Origin: an uncultured Phascolarctobacterium sp.
GTDB taxonomy: Bacteria > Bacillota > Negativicutes > Acidaminococcales > Acidaminococcaceae
Direction: 5' to 3'
DNA length: 21,555 bases
Assembly (NCBI RefSeq): GCF_934190775.1
Contig: NZ_CAKPTG010000025.1
Coordinates: 1 to 21,555 of the forward strand
The first letter of the stretch is position 1. Every line of letters starts with the position of its first letter. Below the pieces are notes generated by a model that did no database searches, was not told the origin of the DNA, and saw only the letters and a program-made list of their open reading frames with translations. Of the stretch, positions 6,451-14,119 are shown piece by piece. A program made the position numbers and the translations under genes.

Positions 6451-8043
6451 ATGTATATCCCTAAACTGCACAAAATCTGGCTTTGTCAAAACGACAAGGG
6501 CGGTATCTATATGTATCCCAAAATGGCAAATCGTCACGGCCTGATTGCCGGTGCTACCGGTACAGGCAAAACTGTTACGCTCAAGGTACTGGCAGAAAGC
6601 TTCAGTGAAATGGGCGTACCTGTTTTTCTGGCTGATATCAAGGGCGACGTTTCCGGTATGTGCCTGCCAGGCGAGGACAGCGAAGGCTTCCGCAAGCGTT
6701 TGAGAAATAAGCTTGGCCTGGAAACAGAATGGAAATTTGCCGGTTATCCGGTACGCTTCTGGGACGTTTACGGCAAAGGAGGCATTCCCGTGCGCGCAAC
6801 CGTTTCGGAAATGGGACCTGATCTGCTCAGCCGTCTGCTGGAGCTGAACGAAACCCAAAGCGGTGTAATGAATATTGTTTTCCGCGTAGCAGATGACCAA
6901 GGCCTGCTGCTGTTGGATTTCAAGGATTTGCGCAGCATGGTACAATACGTCGGTGATAATGCTGCCCAGTTCAAAACAAGCTACGGCAACATCACTCCCG
7001 CCAGCATCGGTGCTATCCAAAGAGCTTTGCTGCGTCTGGAGGACCAGGGCGCTGACATTTTCTTCGGCGAACCGGCACTTGATATCAAGGACTGGTTTGC
7101 TACGGCAGAAGACGGCCGCGGTGTTATCAATCTGCTGCACGCTACCGAACTTTTTCAACGCCCTCTGCTCTACTCCACCTTCTTGCTGTGGATGCTTTCC
7201 GAGCTCTACGAAATGATGCCGGAAGCAGGCGATTTGGATAAACCTAAGATGGTCTTCTTCTTCGACGAAGCTCATCTGATTTTTAAGGATGCACCGCAAT
7301 CCCTTTTGGATAAGATTGAGCAGATTGTCCGCCTCATCCGTTCCAAGGGCATCGGTATTTACTTTATCACCCAACAGCCGACGGACGTACCCGAAAGCGT
7401 ACTGGCACAGTTGGGCAACAAGCTGCAGCATGCACTGCGCGCCTACACTCCCAAGGAACGCAAGAGCCTTAAAGCTACCGCGCAATCCTTCCGCGAAAAC
7501 CCGGCATTAGATGCCGAAGCTGCCTTAGGTGAGCTTGGTACAGGCGAGGTGCTTGTTTCCATGCTGGATCCCGAAGGCATCCCTTCTATCGTACAGCGTG
7601 CCTATGTAATGCCGCCGCGCAGCTATCTTGGCGTGTGTGATGATGCCAAACGCCAGCAGCTGATTAAGGACTGCCCGCTCTACAGCAAATATGCTGAAGC
7701 AGTTGACCGTGAATCTGCCTACGAGCTGCTGACACAAAAGGCGCAAGAAGCACAGGCGGAAGCCGAAGCGGCAGCGAAGGCTGAGGCTGAAGCGAAGGAA
7801 GCAGCGCTGAGAGAAAAAGAAGAAGCCAAGCAGGCCAAGGAAGCGGAGCGTGCTGCCAAAGCTGCGGAACGTGAGCGCATTGCAGCAGAGCGTGCTACGC
7901 AAAGAAGCAGCGGCCGCCAAACCAAGAGCGTGTTGGACAAGGTATTTGACAGCGCCGTCAATTCCGCTACCCGCACAGTCGGTAACCAAATCGGCAGCAA
8001 GCTGGTACGCGGCATTTTAGGAAGTCTTTTCAAAGGTAAATAA
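6451..8043 (+). CDS. HerA/YjgR-type P-loop ATPase (DUF853 family)
   Basis: This 530-residue protein matches the DUF853/YjgR group of HerA-FtsK superfamily ATPases. Walker A is GATGTGKT (residues 34-41) in the context NRHGLIAGATGTGKTVTLKV. Walker B is MVFFFDEAH (about 267-275, with D272-E273), followed by a sensor-like segment YFITQQPTDVPE. A C-terminal stretch (about 425-490) is Ala/Glu/Lys-rich and probably a coiled coil, followed by a tail containing GNQIGSKLVRGILGSLFKGK. YjgR proteins are about 500 residues; the extra length is in this coiled coil. The family is often annotated as helicase-like but its cellular role is poorly defined. AAGGAGG lies 8 bases before the ATG. A strong terminator follows directly, so it ends the corA transcript. 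Confidence 0.9.
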   Translation: MYIPKLHKIWLCQNDKGGIYMYPKMANRHGLIAGATGTGKTVTLKVLAESFSEMGVPVFLADIKGDVSGMCLPGEDSEGFRKRLRNKLGLETEWKFAGYPVRFWDVYGKGGIPVRATVSEMGPDLLSRLLELNETQSGVMNIVFRVADDQGLLLLDFKDLRSMVQYVGDNAAQFKTSYGNITPASIGAIQRALLRLEDQGADIFFGEPALDIKDWFATAEDGRGVINLLHATELFQRPLLYSTFLLWMLSELYEMMPEAGDLDKPKMVFFFDEAHLIFKDAPQSLLDKIEQIVRLIRSKGIGIYFITQQPTDVPESVLAQLGNKLQHALRAYTPKERKSLKATAQSFRENPALDAEAALGELGTGEVLVSMLDPEGIPSIVQRAYVMPPRSYLGVCDDAKRQQLIKDCPLYSKYAEAVDRESAYELLTQKAQEAQAEAEAAAKAEAEAKEAALREKEEAKQAKEAERAAKAAERERIAAERATQRSSGRQTKSVLDKVFDSAVNSATRTVGNQIGSKLVRGILGSLFKGK

Positions 8044-8050
8044 AAAATTC

Positions 8051-8088
8051 AGGACTGACGCACAGCCAAGGCGTCAGTCCTTTTAGTT
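8051..8088 (+). terminator. Intrinsic terminator, probably bidirectional
   Basis: An 11-bp perfect stem (AGGACTGACGC 8051-8061 with 8071-8081) and 9-base loop are followed by a T-rich run. On the minus strand the same stem is followed by GAATTTTTTA, so it can also end the convergent cupin gene. Confidence 0.9.
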
Positions 8089-8106
8089 TATACATAAAAG
8101 CTATAA

Positions 8107-8454
8107 TTATTTTTTGATGACCAGAGCCTGCAACAGCAAATCCTCGGCAGCATCTGCCGGATTGCCGATAGCATGACCTTCGCCGCTGGGACAGTGCACC
8201 TTATCGCCCGCATGCAGCGTCATAGCCTTGCCGTTATCGTTGTAATCGGCAGTTCCCTGCAGCACCACGATAGTTTCGCTGTTGCCGTCATGGATATGAT
8301 AGCCAAGGCTGCAGCCCGGTTTAAGAGTTACCTTAGCGTACATTACTACGCTGTCATTAAGCATGCTTTCGTCAAGATAATGTTCAATAATTACGTCACC
8401 ATTGCCACCGAAGCGGTTGGCGCAGATGTCTGTTTTGCTGTTTGTTATTTTCAT
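8107..8454 (-). CDS. Single-domain cupin protein
   Basis: This 115-residue protein is a small single-domain cupin. Both family motifs are clear: motif 1 is GYHIHDGNSETIVVLQG with metal-binding H53, H55 and E60; motif 2 is GDKVHCPSGEGHAIGN with the fourth ligand H94. The beta-barrel probably binds one divalent metal in the cytoplasm. The substrate is unknown; stand-alone cupins of this size act in sugar, dioxygenase or stress roles. The ATG at 8454 is chosen because a strong GGAGGGG site lies 9 bases upstream; a TTG two codons earlier would be too close to it. It is a single-gene unit with its own promoter, divergent from the thiamine operon and convergent with the HerA-like gene. Confidence 0.9.
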   Translation of the reverse strand: MKITNSKTDICANRFGGNGDVIIEHYLDESMLNDSVVMYAKVTLKPGCSLGYHIHDGNSETIVVLQGTADYNDNGKAMTLHAGDKVHCPSGEGHAIGNPADAAEDLLLQALVIKK

Positions 8455-8486
8455 AAGCAAAGCCCCCTCCTTTTTTTACTGCTTCC

Positions 8487-8515
8487 ATTATATGCCTATT
8501 TCGTGCTACAGGCAA
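8487..8515 (-). promoter_or_regulatory. Promoter of the cupin gene
   Basis: On the minus strand there is a perfect -10 TATAAT (8492-8487) and a -35 TTGCCT (8515-8510), 17 bases apart. The predicted start lies about 25 bases before the ATG. Confidence 0.7.
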
Positions 8516-8548
8516 ATATTTCTCTGACAGCATATATAGGTTATTTCC

Positions 8549-8577
8549 TTGACACTTACCGAGAAAAACATTATACT
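8549..8577 (+). promoter_or_regulatory. Promoter of the thiazole operon
   Basis: A perfect -35 TTGACA (8549-8554) and a -10 TATACT (8572-8577) are separated by 17 bases. Transcription should start near 8584, about 40 bases before the terminator-embedded riboswitch. Confidence 0.85.
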
Positions 8578-8606
8578 TATGCTAACAACTTCATAAACAA
8601 AGCTTA

Positions 8607-8677
8607 GAGTGAGTCTGAAATTTAGCTCATGAAGGGGTACACCACCACGGGTGTAGCTTTTTCATGAGCTTTTTTAT
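8607..8677 (+). promoter_or_regulatory. HMP-PP riboswitch (thiS motif), terminator-embedded
   Basis: Directly before thiS a 10-bp perfect stem (AGCTCATGAA 8624-8633 with TTCATGAGCT 8661-8670) runs into a TTTTT tract, making an intrinsic terminator. Inside it a second stem (TACAC/GTGTA, about 8638-8655) closes a short CACCACGG-containing loop. The terminator-embedded small aptamer and the thiS gene are the defining traits of the thiS-motif RNA, known to sense the thiamine pyrimidine precursor HMP-PP. The stem and T-run are seen directly; the class assignment rests on architecture and context, not on an alignment. No TPP riboswitch consensus (CTGAGA) is present. Confidence 0.75.
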
Positions 8678-8696
8678 TACCCGAAAGGAGAAAATC

Positions 8697-8891
8697 ATGC
8701 TTATCAACGGAGAAGAAAAGGCCTTAGCCTGCCCTACCGCTCTCAGCGAGCTGCTTGCGCAGCTCGGCTATCGCGCTGCGTTTGTTGCCGTCGAGCTTAA
8801 CAGCACTATCGTCAAGCAGGCAGACTTTGGCAGTACAACTATTACCGACGCTGATAAATTGGAAATCGTCAGCTTCGTAGGAGGTGGCTGA
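8697..8891 (+). CDS. thiS: Sulfur carrier protein ThiS
   Basis: This 64-residue ubiquitin-like protein ends in VSFVGGG, the glycine tail that ThiF adenylates and converts to a thiocarboxylate. That thiocarboxylate donates sulfur to thiazole synthase. The length is typical for the family. The ATG at 8697 has AAAGGAG 6 bases upstream; a longer in-frame reading from 8664 would begin inside the terminator stem. It is the first gene of the operon, and its stop codon abuts the thiF start. Confidence 0.95.
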   Translation: MLINGEEKALACPTALSELLAQLGYRAAFVAVELNSTIVKQADFGSTTITDADKLEIVSFVGGG

Positions 8892-9521
8892 ATGATTAGC
8901 AAGGAGGAAATCAATGCCGCACTTGGCAAAGGACTGACACAGGCACAGCTTGACACTCTGCATAACGCGCGCGTTGCTGTCGTCGGCCTCGGCGGACTTG
9001 GCAGCAATATCGCTGTCGCCTTAACACGTCTTGGTGTAAGCAATCTTTATCTTTATGATTTCGACAAGGTAGAGCTTTCCAATCTCAACCGCCAATATTA
9101 TTTTCTTGACGATATAGGACAATACAAGGCTGACGCCCTTGTGAAGCATCTGCGCCAGATAAACCCCTACGCAGCTTTGCATTCACAGGTAGTCAAGGTA
9201 AATCAGAAAAATGTCCCCGCACTTTTAGGTGCCTGCGATATTATCTGCGAAGCGCTTGATGACGCTGCCAGCAAGGCTATGCTCGTAAGCACTGTTTTGA
9301 GCACCTGGAGCAACAAAAAGGTTATCGCCGGCAGCGGCATTGCAGGCTTCGGCAAAGCTGAAGAAATCACCAGTAAAAAAATCACAAAAAATCTTTATCT
9401 TTGCGGCGATGGCAGCAGCGATTTTCACGATTTACCGCTCTGCGGTGCACGCGTTGCACTCTGCGCCATGCAGCAGGCACTGCTTGCCGCACGCATTATT
9501 TTAGACTTGGAGGAAAATTAA
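8892..9521 (+). CDS. thiF: ThiF family ThiS adenylyltransferase (short form)
   Basis: This 209-residue E1-like enzyme adenylates the C-terminus of ThiS. The nucleotide-binding loop VGLGGLGSN covers residues 31-39, and ELSNLNRQYYF is the conserved segment that holds the ATP-contacting Asn/Arg residues. At about 200 residues it is the shorter ThiF type of Firmicutes rather than the 250-residue E. coli MoeB-like form. A C-terminal Cys-containing stretch (NLYLCGDG, PLCGARVALC) is present, but no clear paired CxxC zinc motifs are seen. The start codon directly follows the thiS stop, and the AGGAGGTG site lies within the last codons of thiS, so the two are translationally coupled. Confidence 0.93.
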   Translation: MISKEEINAALGKGLTQAQLDTLHNARVAVVGLGGLGSNIAVALTRLGVSNLYLYDFDKVELSNLNRQYYFLDDIGQYKADALVKHLRQINPYAALHSQVVKVNQKNVPALLGACDIICEALDDAASKAMLVSTVLSTWSNKKVIAGSGIAGFGKAEEITSKKITKNLYLCGDGSSDFHDLPLCGARVALCAMQQALLAARIILDLEEN

Positions 9522-9522
9522 C

Positions 9523-10290
9523 ATGACAAACGATACATGGACCTTAGGCGGACACGAATTTCATTCCCGTTTTATTTTAGGCAGCGGCAAATATTCTCTG
9601 GATTTAATTAAGGCAGCCGTAGAGCAGGCCGGCGCAGAAATTCTTACACTCGCTCTGCGCCGCGCCAACAGCGGTGCTCTTGCCAACATTCTTGATTATG
9701 TGCCGGAAAACGTTACCTTGCTGCCCAACACCAGCGGTGCGCGTAATGCCGAAGAAGCAGTGCGCATTGCCCGCCTCGCGCGCGAGCTTTGCCACACCGA
9801 CTTTGTAAAAATCGAAGTAATCAAAGACAGCAAGTATCTGCTGCCCGACAACCATGAAACCCTCAAGGCAACAGAAATACTTGCCAAAGAAGGCTTCATC
9901 GTTATGCCCTATATGTATCCTGACCTGCAAAGTGCCCGCGACATGCGTGACGCCGGTGCAGCCTGCATCATGCCGCTGGGCGCACCGATTGGCAGCAACA
10001 AGGGTCTTTGCACCAAGGACTTTATACAAATTCTGATTAACGAAATCGACCTGCCGATTATTGTCGACGCAGGCATCGGCAAGCCTTCACAGGCCTGCGA
10101 AGCTATGGAAATGGGCGCAGCGGCAATCATGGCGAACACCGCGATTGCCAGCGCCGGCAACCTGCCGCTTATGTCAAGTGCCTTCCGCGACGCCATCAAC
10201 GCCGGCCGCAAGGCTTATCTCGCAGGCTGCGGCAGTGTCCGCGACACTGCCAGCGCCAGCTCCCCGCTGACAGGCTTTTTGCATGATTGA
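9523..10290 (+). CDS. thiG: Thiazole synthase ThiG
   Basis: This 255-residue (beta/alpha)8-barrel enzyme condenses 1-deoxyxylulose-5-phosphate, dehydroglycine and ThiS-thiocarboxylate sulfur into thiazole phosphate. The Schiff-base lysine is K96 in DFVKIEVI, the same position as in the Bacillus enzyme. Other hallmarks are LGSGKY (about 19-24), PNTSGARNAEEAVR (68-81), GAPIGSNKGL and VDAGIGKPSQA. Length is standard. GGAGG lies within the end of thiF; the gap to thiF is one base. It is followed by thiH after 9 bases. Confidence 0.97.
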   Translation: MTNDTWTLGGHEFHSRFILGSGKYSLDLIKAAVEQAGAEILTLALRRANSGALANILDYVPENVTLLPNTSGARNAEEAVRIARLARELCHTDFVKIEVIKDSKYLLPDNHETLKATEILAKEGFIVMPYMYPDLQSARDMRDAGAACIMPLGAPIGSNKGLCTKDFIQILINEIDLPIIVDAGIGKPSQACEAMEMGAAAIMANTAIASAGNLPLMSSAFRDAINAGRKAYLAGCGSVRDTASASSPLTGFLHD

Positions 10291-10299
10291 GGTGGCAGC

Positions 10300-11517
10300 A
10301 TGAAGAACGAAGATAAATTTTTCAACAACAGCATTTATGACGAGCAAGCAGCAGCCTTCAGCGAAAAGCAACTGACCGATTCGATGCAGTATCAGGAAGG
10401 CATGGAAATTATCGACTCCGATATTTTCGACAAGGTGCAGACTGCCCGTGCCGCTTACGATTACAACAAATACACCGAAGCAGACGTGCGTGCGGCACTC
10501 GCTCACAGCGAGCGCACGCCCGAGGACTTCGCTGCTCTGCTTTCGCCTGCCGCTCTGCCGCTTCTGGAAGAAATTGCCCGCGCCGCACAGGTCGAGCGCC
10601 AGCGTTACTTTGGCAATAACGTCACCTTTTTCACACCGCTGTATATAGCCAACTACTGCGAAAATTACTGCATCTACTGCGGCTTCAACAGTCACAATAA
10701 AATTCAGCGTGCCTGCCTGAGCAGCGAGCAGATTGCTGCCGAAATGCAGGCAATTGCTGCCACCGGCCAACAGGAAATTCTTATTCTTACTGGCGAAAGC
10801 CGCAAGATGAGTGACGTTCATTACATCGGTGAAGCCTGCAAGCAGGCACGCCAATACTTCAAGGTTGTAGGCGTAGAAATCTATCCGCTCAATAGCGATG
10901 AATACGCTTATCTGCATGAATGCGGCGTGGATTACGTAACTGTTTTCCAGGAAACATATAACAAGGATAAATACGCCCAACTGCATTTGGCAGGTCACAA
11001 GCGTGTCTTCCCCTACCGCTTTTACGCGCAGGAGCGCGCACTGCGCGGCAAAATGCGCGGTGTCGGCTTCGCTGCCCTGCTCGGCCTAGACGACTTCCGT
11101 CGCGATGCCCTTGCTACCGGCCTGCACGCCTACCTGCTGCAAAAGAAATATCCGCATGCGGAAATTGCCTTCTCCTGCCCCCGCCTGCGACCCATCATCA
11201 ACAATGATAAGATTAAGCCGATGGACGTGCACGAGCGCCAGCTGCTGCAGGTTGTCTGCGCCTACCGCCTGTTCATGCCCTTCGCCTCGATTACCGTTTC
11301 CAGCCGTGAATGCGCACGCGTGCGTGATAACCTGATGCTGATTGCTGCCAACAAAATTTCCGCCGGCGTTAATACAGGCATCGGTGCGCACAGCAAAAAG
11401 AAGGAGCTGGGTGACGAGCAGTTTGAGATTGATGACAGCAGAAGCCTGCAGGAAATCTATGATGCATTGCTGAAAATCGGCCTGCAGCCTGTAATGTCGG
11501 AGTACGTTTATGTCTGA
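10300..11517 (+). CDS. thiH: 2-iminoacetate synthase ThiH (radical SAM)
   Basis: This 405-residue radical-SAM tyrosine lyase cleaves tyrosine to dehydroglycine (2-iminoacetate) and p-cresol, supplying the C-N unit to ThiG. The [4Fe-4S] motif CENYCIYC lies at residues 120-127, followed by GFNSHNKIQR. The GESRK and GVEIYPLNSDEYAYL segments fit the ThiH/HydG clade. HydG is excluded by the thiamine context and by the absence of HydG's C-terminal cysteine extension; the protein ends in SEYVYV. Use of ThiH rather than glycine oxidase ThiO fits an anaerobe. AGGTGG lies upstream of the ATG; the 3' end overlaps the next gene by 8 bases. Confidence 0.95.
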   Translation: MKNEDKFFNNSIYDEQAAAFSEKQLTDSMQYQEGMEIIDSDIFDKVQTARAAYDYNKYTEADVRAALAHSERTPEDFAALLSPAALPLLEEIARAAQVERQRYFGNNVTFFTPLYIANYCENYCIYCGFNSHNKIQRACLSSEQIAAEMQAIAATGQQEILILTGESRKMSDVHYIGEACKQARQYFKVVGVEIYPLNSDEYAYLHECGVDYVTVFQETYNKDKYAQLHLAGHKRVFPYRFYAQERALRGKMRGVGFAALLGLDDFRRDALATGLHAYLLQKKYPHAEIAFSCPRLRPIINNDKIKPMDVHERQLLQVVCAYRLFMPFASITVSSRECARVRDNLMLIAANKISAGVNTGIGAHSKKKELGDEQFEIDDSRSLQEIYDALLKIGLQPVMSEYVYV

Positions 11518-12088
11518 GCTGCCGCTGATTGCCGTTACAGACAGTGCCACCTGCCCTCGCCCGCTGGCTGAGCAAATAAAGCGCCTGACAAAGCTGACGG
11601 AGCTGCGTCCGCAGGCTGTTATCCTGCGTGCGAAGGCTTTAGACAAAGCAGCCTATCGCAAGCTGGCGCTGCAAGCACAGCAAAGCTGCGAAGCTGCAGG
11701 CATACCGCTCATTTTGCACAGCGATTGTCAGCTTGCACGCGAACTTGGCATAAAAAAATTGCATCTGCCGCTAGCACTTCTGCGCCAACTGCCGGCGTGC
11801 GAGCGGACGCATTTCACCTGGCTTTCCACATCAGTTCACAGCGTTGAAGAGGCAATCGAAGCACAAGCGCTTGGTGCCACTGTACTCATCGCCGGACACA
11901 TCTACACTACGCAGTGCAAGGCAGGCCTTGCACCGCGCGGTCTTGGCTTTCTGCAGGCTGTCTGCAACGCTGTAAGCTTGCCGGTTTACGCCATCGGCGG
12001 CATCGGCTTCGATGCTGCGCAGCACGCCGAGTTTCTGGCGAATGGAGCACGCGGAGCGTGCGTAATGAGCGCATATATGAGGCTGTAA
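11510..12088 (+). CDS. tenI: TenI-like thiazole tautomerase (ThiE/TenI superfamily)
   Basis: This 192-residue TIM-barrel protein belongs to the ThiE/TenI superfamily. Two readings are possible: thiamine phosphate synthase (ThiE) or thiazole tautomerase (TenI). The segment AGHIYTTQCKAGLAPRGL (residues 129-146) resembles the TenI loop with its catalytic His (here H130) and lacks the ThiE phosphate-binding GPxxPTxTK loop. The ThiE Q-x-Q-x-D segment is replaced by KKLHLPLAL. The phosphate-binding AIGGIGF (161-167) is shared by both. TenI speeds aromatisation of the ThiG product, so the operon would make only finished thiazole phosphate. The start overlaps thiH by 8 bases, indicating coupling. No clear terminator follows. 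Confidence 0.82.
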   Translation: MSELPLIAVTDSATCPRPLAEQIKRLTKLTELRPQAVILRAKALDKAAYRKLALQAQQSCEAAGIPLILHSDCQLARELGIKKLHLPLALLRQLPACERTHFTWLSTSVHSVEEAIEAQALGATVLIAGHIYTTQCKAGLAPRGLGFLQAVCNAVSLPVYAIGGIGFDAAQHAEFLANGARGACVMSAYMRL

Positions 12089-12128
12089 TAACATTTGGTA
12101 AAAGTTATGCAAAATCGCCCTGCAAAAG

Positions 12129-12157
12129 TTGACATAGGCCTCCATAACATCTATGAT
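12129..12157 (+). promoter_or_regulatory. Promoter of the pyrophosphatase gene
   Basis: A perfect -35 TTGACA (12129-12134) and a -10 TATGAT (12152-12157) are 17 bases apart. The predicted start leaves a leader of about 60 nt before ppa, making ppa independent of the thiazole operon. Confidence 0.8.
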
Positions 12158-12223
12158 TAAGAGAGGAATTTGTGAGCAACATATTTATTTCTGTCCCAAA
12201 GCACAAGAGGAGGCAAAAACGAA

Positions 12224-12757
12224 ATGACTATGAATATCTGGCATGACATTGATCCCAAACGTATCTCTCCTGATGACTTTATTGCGGTTATCGAGATTCC
12301 CAAAGGCTGCAAGGTTAAGTACGAGCTGGACAAGGAAACAGGTCTGCTCAAAATGGACCGCATCCTGTACACCGCAACTCACTATCCTGCCAACTACGGC
12401 TTTATTCCCCGTACCTACGCAGCAGATAACGACCCGTTGGATGTATTGGTTTTATGCTCCGAAAACGTTGTACCGATGACCTTGATGCGCTGCTACCCCA
12501 TCGGCGTTATCATCATGGAGGACAGCGGTGATATGGACGAAAAAATCATTGCGATTCCCTTCGGTGACCCGATGTATAATTCCTACAAATCCATCAGCGA
12601 GCTACCGCAGCATATCAGCGATGAAATGATTCACTTCTTCAGCGTGTATAAATCGCTCGAGGGCAAAAGCACCGCTCTTGAAGAGGCACATGATGTAGAC
12701 AAGGCAAAGGAAATCATCAAGCAGTGCCAACAGCGCTATAAAGATACCTTTTGCTGA
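12224..12757 (+). CDS. ppa: Inorganic pyrophosphatase, family I
   Basis: This 177-residue soluble enzyme hydrolyses pyrophosphate to phosphate in the cytoplasm. The family I signature DNDPLDVLV has its metal-binding aspartates at residues 68, 70 and 73. Other family segments are present: EIPKGCKVKYELDKETG (24-40), ATHYPANYGFIPRTY (51-65) and MEDSGDMDEKIIAIP, which contributes further metal ligands. The length matches bacterial family I enzymes. The ATG at 12224 is preferred to the one two codons later because GAGGAGG lies 10 bases upstream. It is a single-gene unit with its own promoter and terminator. Its position after the thiazole genes may be incidental, although thiamine synthesis does release pyrophosphate. 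Confidence 0.97.
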   Translation: MTMNIWHDIDPKRISPDDFIAVIEIPKGCKVKYELDKETGLLKMDRILYTATHYPANYGFIPRTYAADNDPLDVLVLCSENVVPMTLMRCYPIGVIIMEDSGDMDEKIIAIPFGDPMYNSYKSISELPQHISDEMIHFFSVYKSLEGKSTALEEAHDVDKAKEIIKQCQQRYKDTFC

Positions 12758-12772
12758 AAAATAACCATGTAA

Positions 12773-12815
12773 AAAAAAGGCTATTGCGTAAAATTGCTTA
12801 CGCAGTAGCCTTTTT
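12773..12815 (+). terminator. Intrinsic terminator after ppa
   Basis: A 13-bp stem with one mismatch (12779-12791 with 12798-12810) is flanked by an A-run before it and TTTTT after it, 20 bases past the ppa stop codon. The A-run makes it usable on the minus strand as well. Confidence 0.9.
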
Positions 12816-12905
12816 AAGTTGAAGCAGCTCCTCCGCCCACAAAAAAAGGACTGCCTTTCGCAAATGCGTCCAGCAGCCATAAAATAAGGGAAAGCGTATT
12901 TAGTT

Positions 12906-12935
12906 AAGAAGCAGCGGCTCACGCCAATGCTTCTT
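12906..12935 (-). terminator. Hairpin terminator after alanine racemase
   Basis: An 8-bp stem (AAGAAGCA 12906-12913 with 12928-12935) with a 14-base loop lies one base after the alr stop codon. Its minus-strand tail is only moderately T-rich. On the plus strand it ends in TTCTTTTTAG, so it may act in both directions. The stretch 12816-12905 between the two terminators holds nothing I can identify. Confidence 0.6.
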
Positions 12936-12936
12936 T

Positions 12937-14055
12937 TTAGTTGCCGCGTACATACTCGCGCGGCACACGCGGGCTCACGTCGCAGACAATTTCATAGCAG
13001 ATAGTATTTGCCCATTCCGCAACCAGCTCCATTGGCAGCTCACGGCCGCCAAACACGATGACCTCGCTACCCAGCTTAACGTCCGGAATATCCGTTACGT
13101 CCAGCATCGTCTGGTCCATGCATACTCGTCCGATAATCGGCGCCTTTTTGCCGTTGACCAGCATATACCCGCGGTTAGACAAGCGGCGGCTCACGCCGTC
13201 GGCATAACCGATAGGCACAGTAGCAATAACACTCGGTCTCGTCAATGTATAGGTTCTGCCATAGCCGATGGTTTCACCGGGTGGCAATGTTTTCACAAAA
13301 GCAACCTGCGTCTTCACAGTCATAACAGGCTCAAAATCCTTGTAGCAGTCAATCATATGCGCCGGGTGCAGGCCATACAGGGTGATTCCCTGACGCACCA
13401 TATCCAGCTGATATTCCTGCAGCTCCGTCAGCGCAGCACTGTTGGCGATATGACGGATAGGGATATGTACTCCCTCCGCTTCAATCAGACGCACCGCCTC
13501 CTGAAAGCGTTCAAACTGATAGGCAGCATACTGCTTATCATCGGCGTCAGCAGTCGCAAAGTGACTGAACACGCCCTCAATATAGATACCAGGCAAGGAC
13601 GCTGCCAGCTTGGCAAACCTGCCGGCATCACGCACATGCACACCGATACGGTGCATACCTGTATCAATCTTAATATGTATTTTGGCTTTCGTATGCAGCT
13701 TCAAAGCCGCTGCATTCAAAGCATATAAGCGTTCTTCATCAAATACTGCATGGCTGATATCATAGCGCACACAGATTTCCGCAACCTCCGGCAGCATTGC
13801 ACCAAGCACCAGAATCGGCGTTTCAATGCCGGCCTCGCGCAGCTTCACGCCCTCCTGCAGGAGAGCTACCGCAAAAAAGTCTGCACCGTTACGCGCTGCT
13901 TCCTGCGCTACGCGCACAGCGCCATGACCATAGGCATCTGCCTTGACGACAGCACATAATTTGGTTGTCGGCTTCAGATTGGCCTTAGCCATCTGCACGT
14001 TATGTGCAATTGCATCTAAATTTATTTCTGCCCACGCACCACGTTGAATATGCAC
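12937..14055 (-). CDS. alr: Alanine racemase
   Basis: This 372-residue PLP enzyme interconverts L- and D-alanine for peptidoglycan synthesis. The PLP-binding lysine is K38 in CAVVKADAYGHGA. The second conserved region VPIGYADGVSRRLSNRG surrounds the catalytic Tyr, and IGRVCMDQTMLDVTD is the conserved C-terminal beta-domain segment. Length is normal. The start codon is GTG at 14055: AGGAGG lies 8 bases upstream, and the nearby ATG is out of frame. It is transcribed alone from the promoter at 14179-14207 through a leader of about 115 nt with a terminator-like hairpin. Confidence 0.97.
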   Translation of the reverse strand: MHIQRGAWAEINLDAIAHNVQMAKANLKPTTKLCAVVKADAYGHGAVRVAQEAARNGADFFAVALLQEGVKLREAGIETPILVLGAMLPEVAEICVRYDISHAVFDEERLYALNAAALKLHTKAKIHIKIDTGMHRIGVHVRDAGRFAKLAASLPGIYIEGVFSHFATADADDKQYAAYQFERFQEAVRLIEAEGVHIPIRHIANSAALTELQEYQLDMVRQGITLYGLHPAHMIDCYKDFEPVMTVKTQVAFVKTLPPGETIGYGRTYTLTRPSVIATVPIGYADGVSRRLSNRGYMLVNGKKAPIIGRVCMDQTMLDVTDIPDVKLGSEVIVFGGRELPMELVAEWANTICYEIVCDVSPRVPREYVRGN

Positions 14056-14082
14056 AATGGCATCCTCCTAAGCTTATCGTCC

Positions 14083-14119
14083 ATAAAATAAGCCGCAGGC
14101 AAAGCATCGTTGCTGCGGC
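14083..14119 (-). promoter_or_regulatory. Terminator-like hairpin in the alr leader
   Basis: On the minus strand GCCGCAG (14119-14113) pairs with CTGCGGC (14098-14092), extended inward by CAA/TTG past one bulge, and is followed by TTATTTTAT. It lies between the alr promoter and its ribosome site, so it could attenuate the transcript. A second, weaker hairpin (GCTTAT 14093-14088 with ATAAGC 14077-14072) overlaps its foot by two bases. Confidence 0.45.

Noticed and set aside
8607..8677. TPP riboswitch before the thiamine genes
   Set aside because: The conserved TPP elements (such as CTGAGA) are absent and the element is far too short; a terminator-embedded thiS motif fits better.
10174..10998. 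274-codon minus-strand open frame opposite thiG/thiH
   Set aside because: It is antisense to two clearly conserved thiamine genes and begins without a ribosome site.
10300..11517. HydG instead of ThiH
   Set aside because: The gene sits between thiG and a TenI-like gene and the product lacks the C-terminal cysteine extension of HydG.
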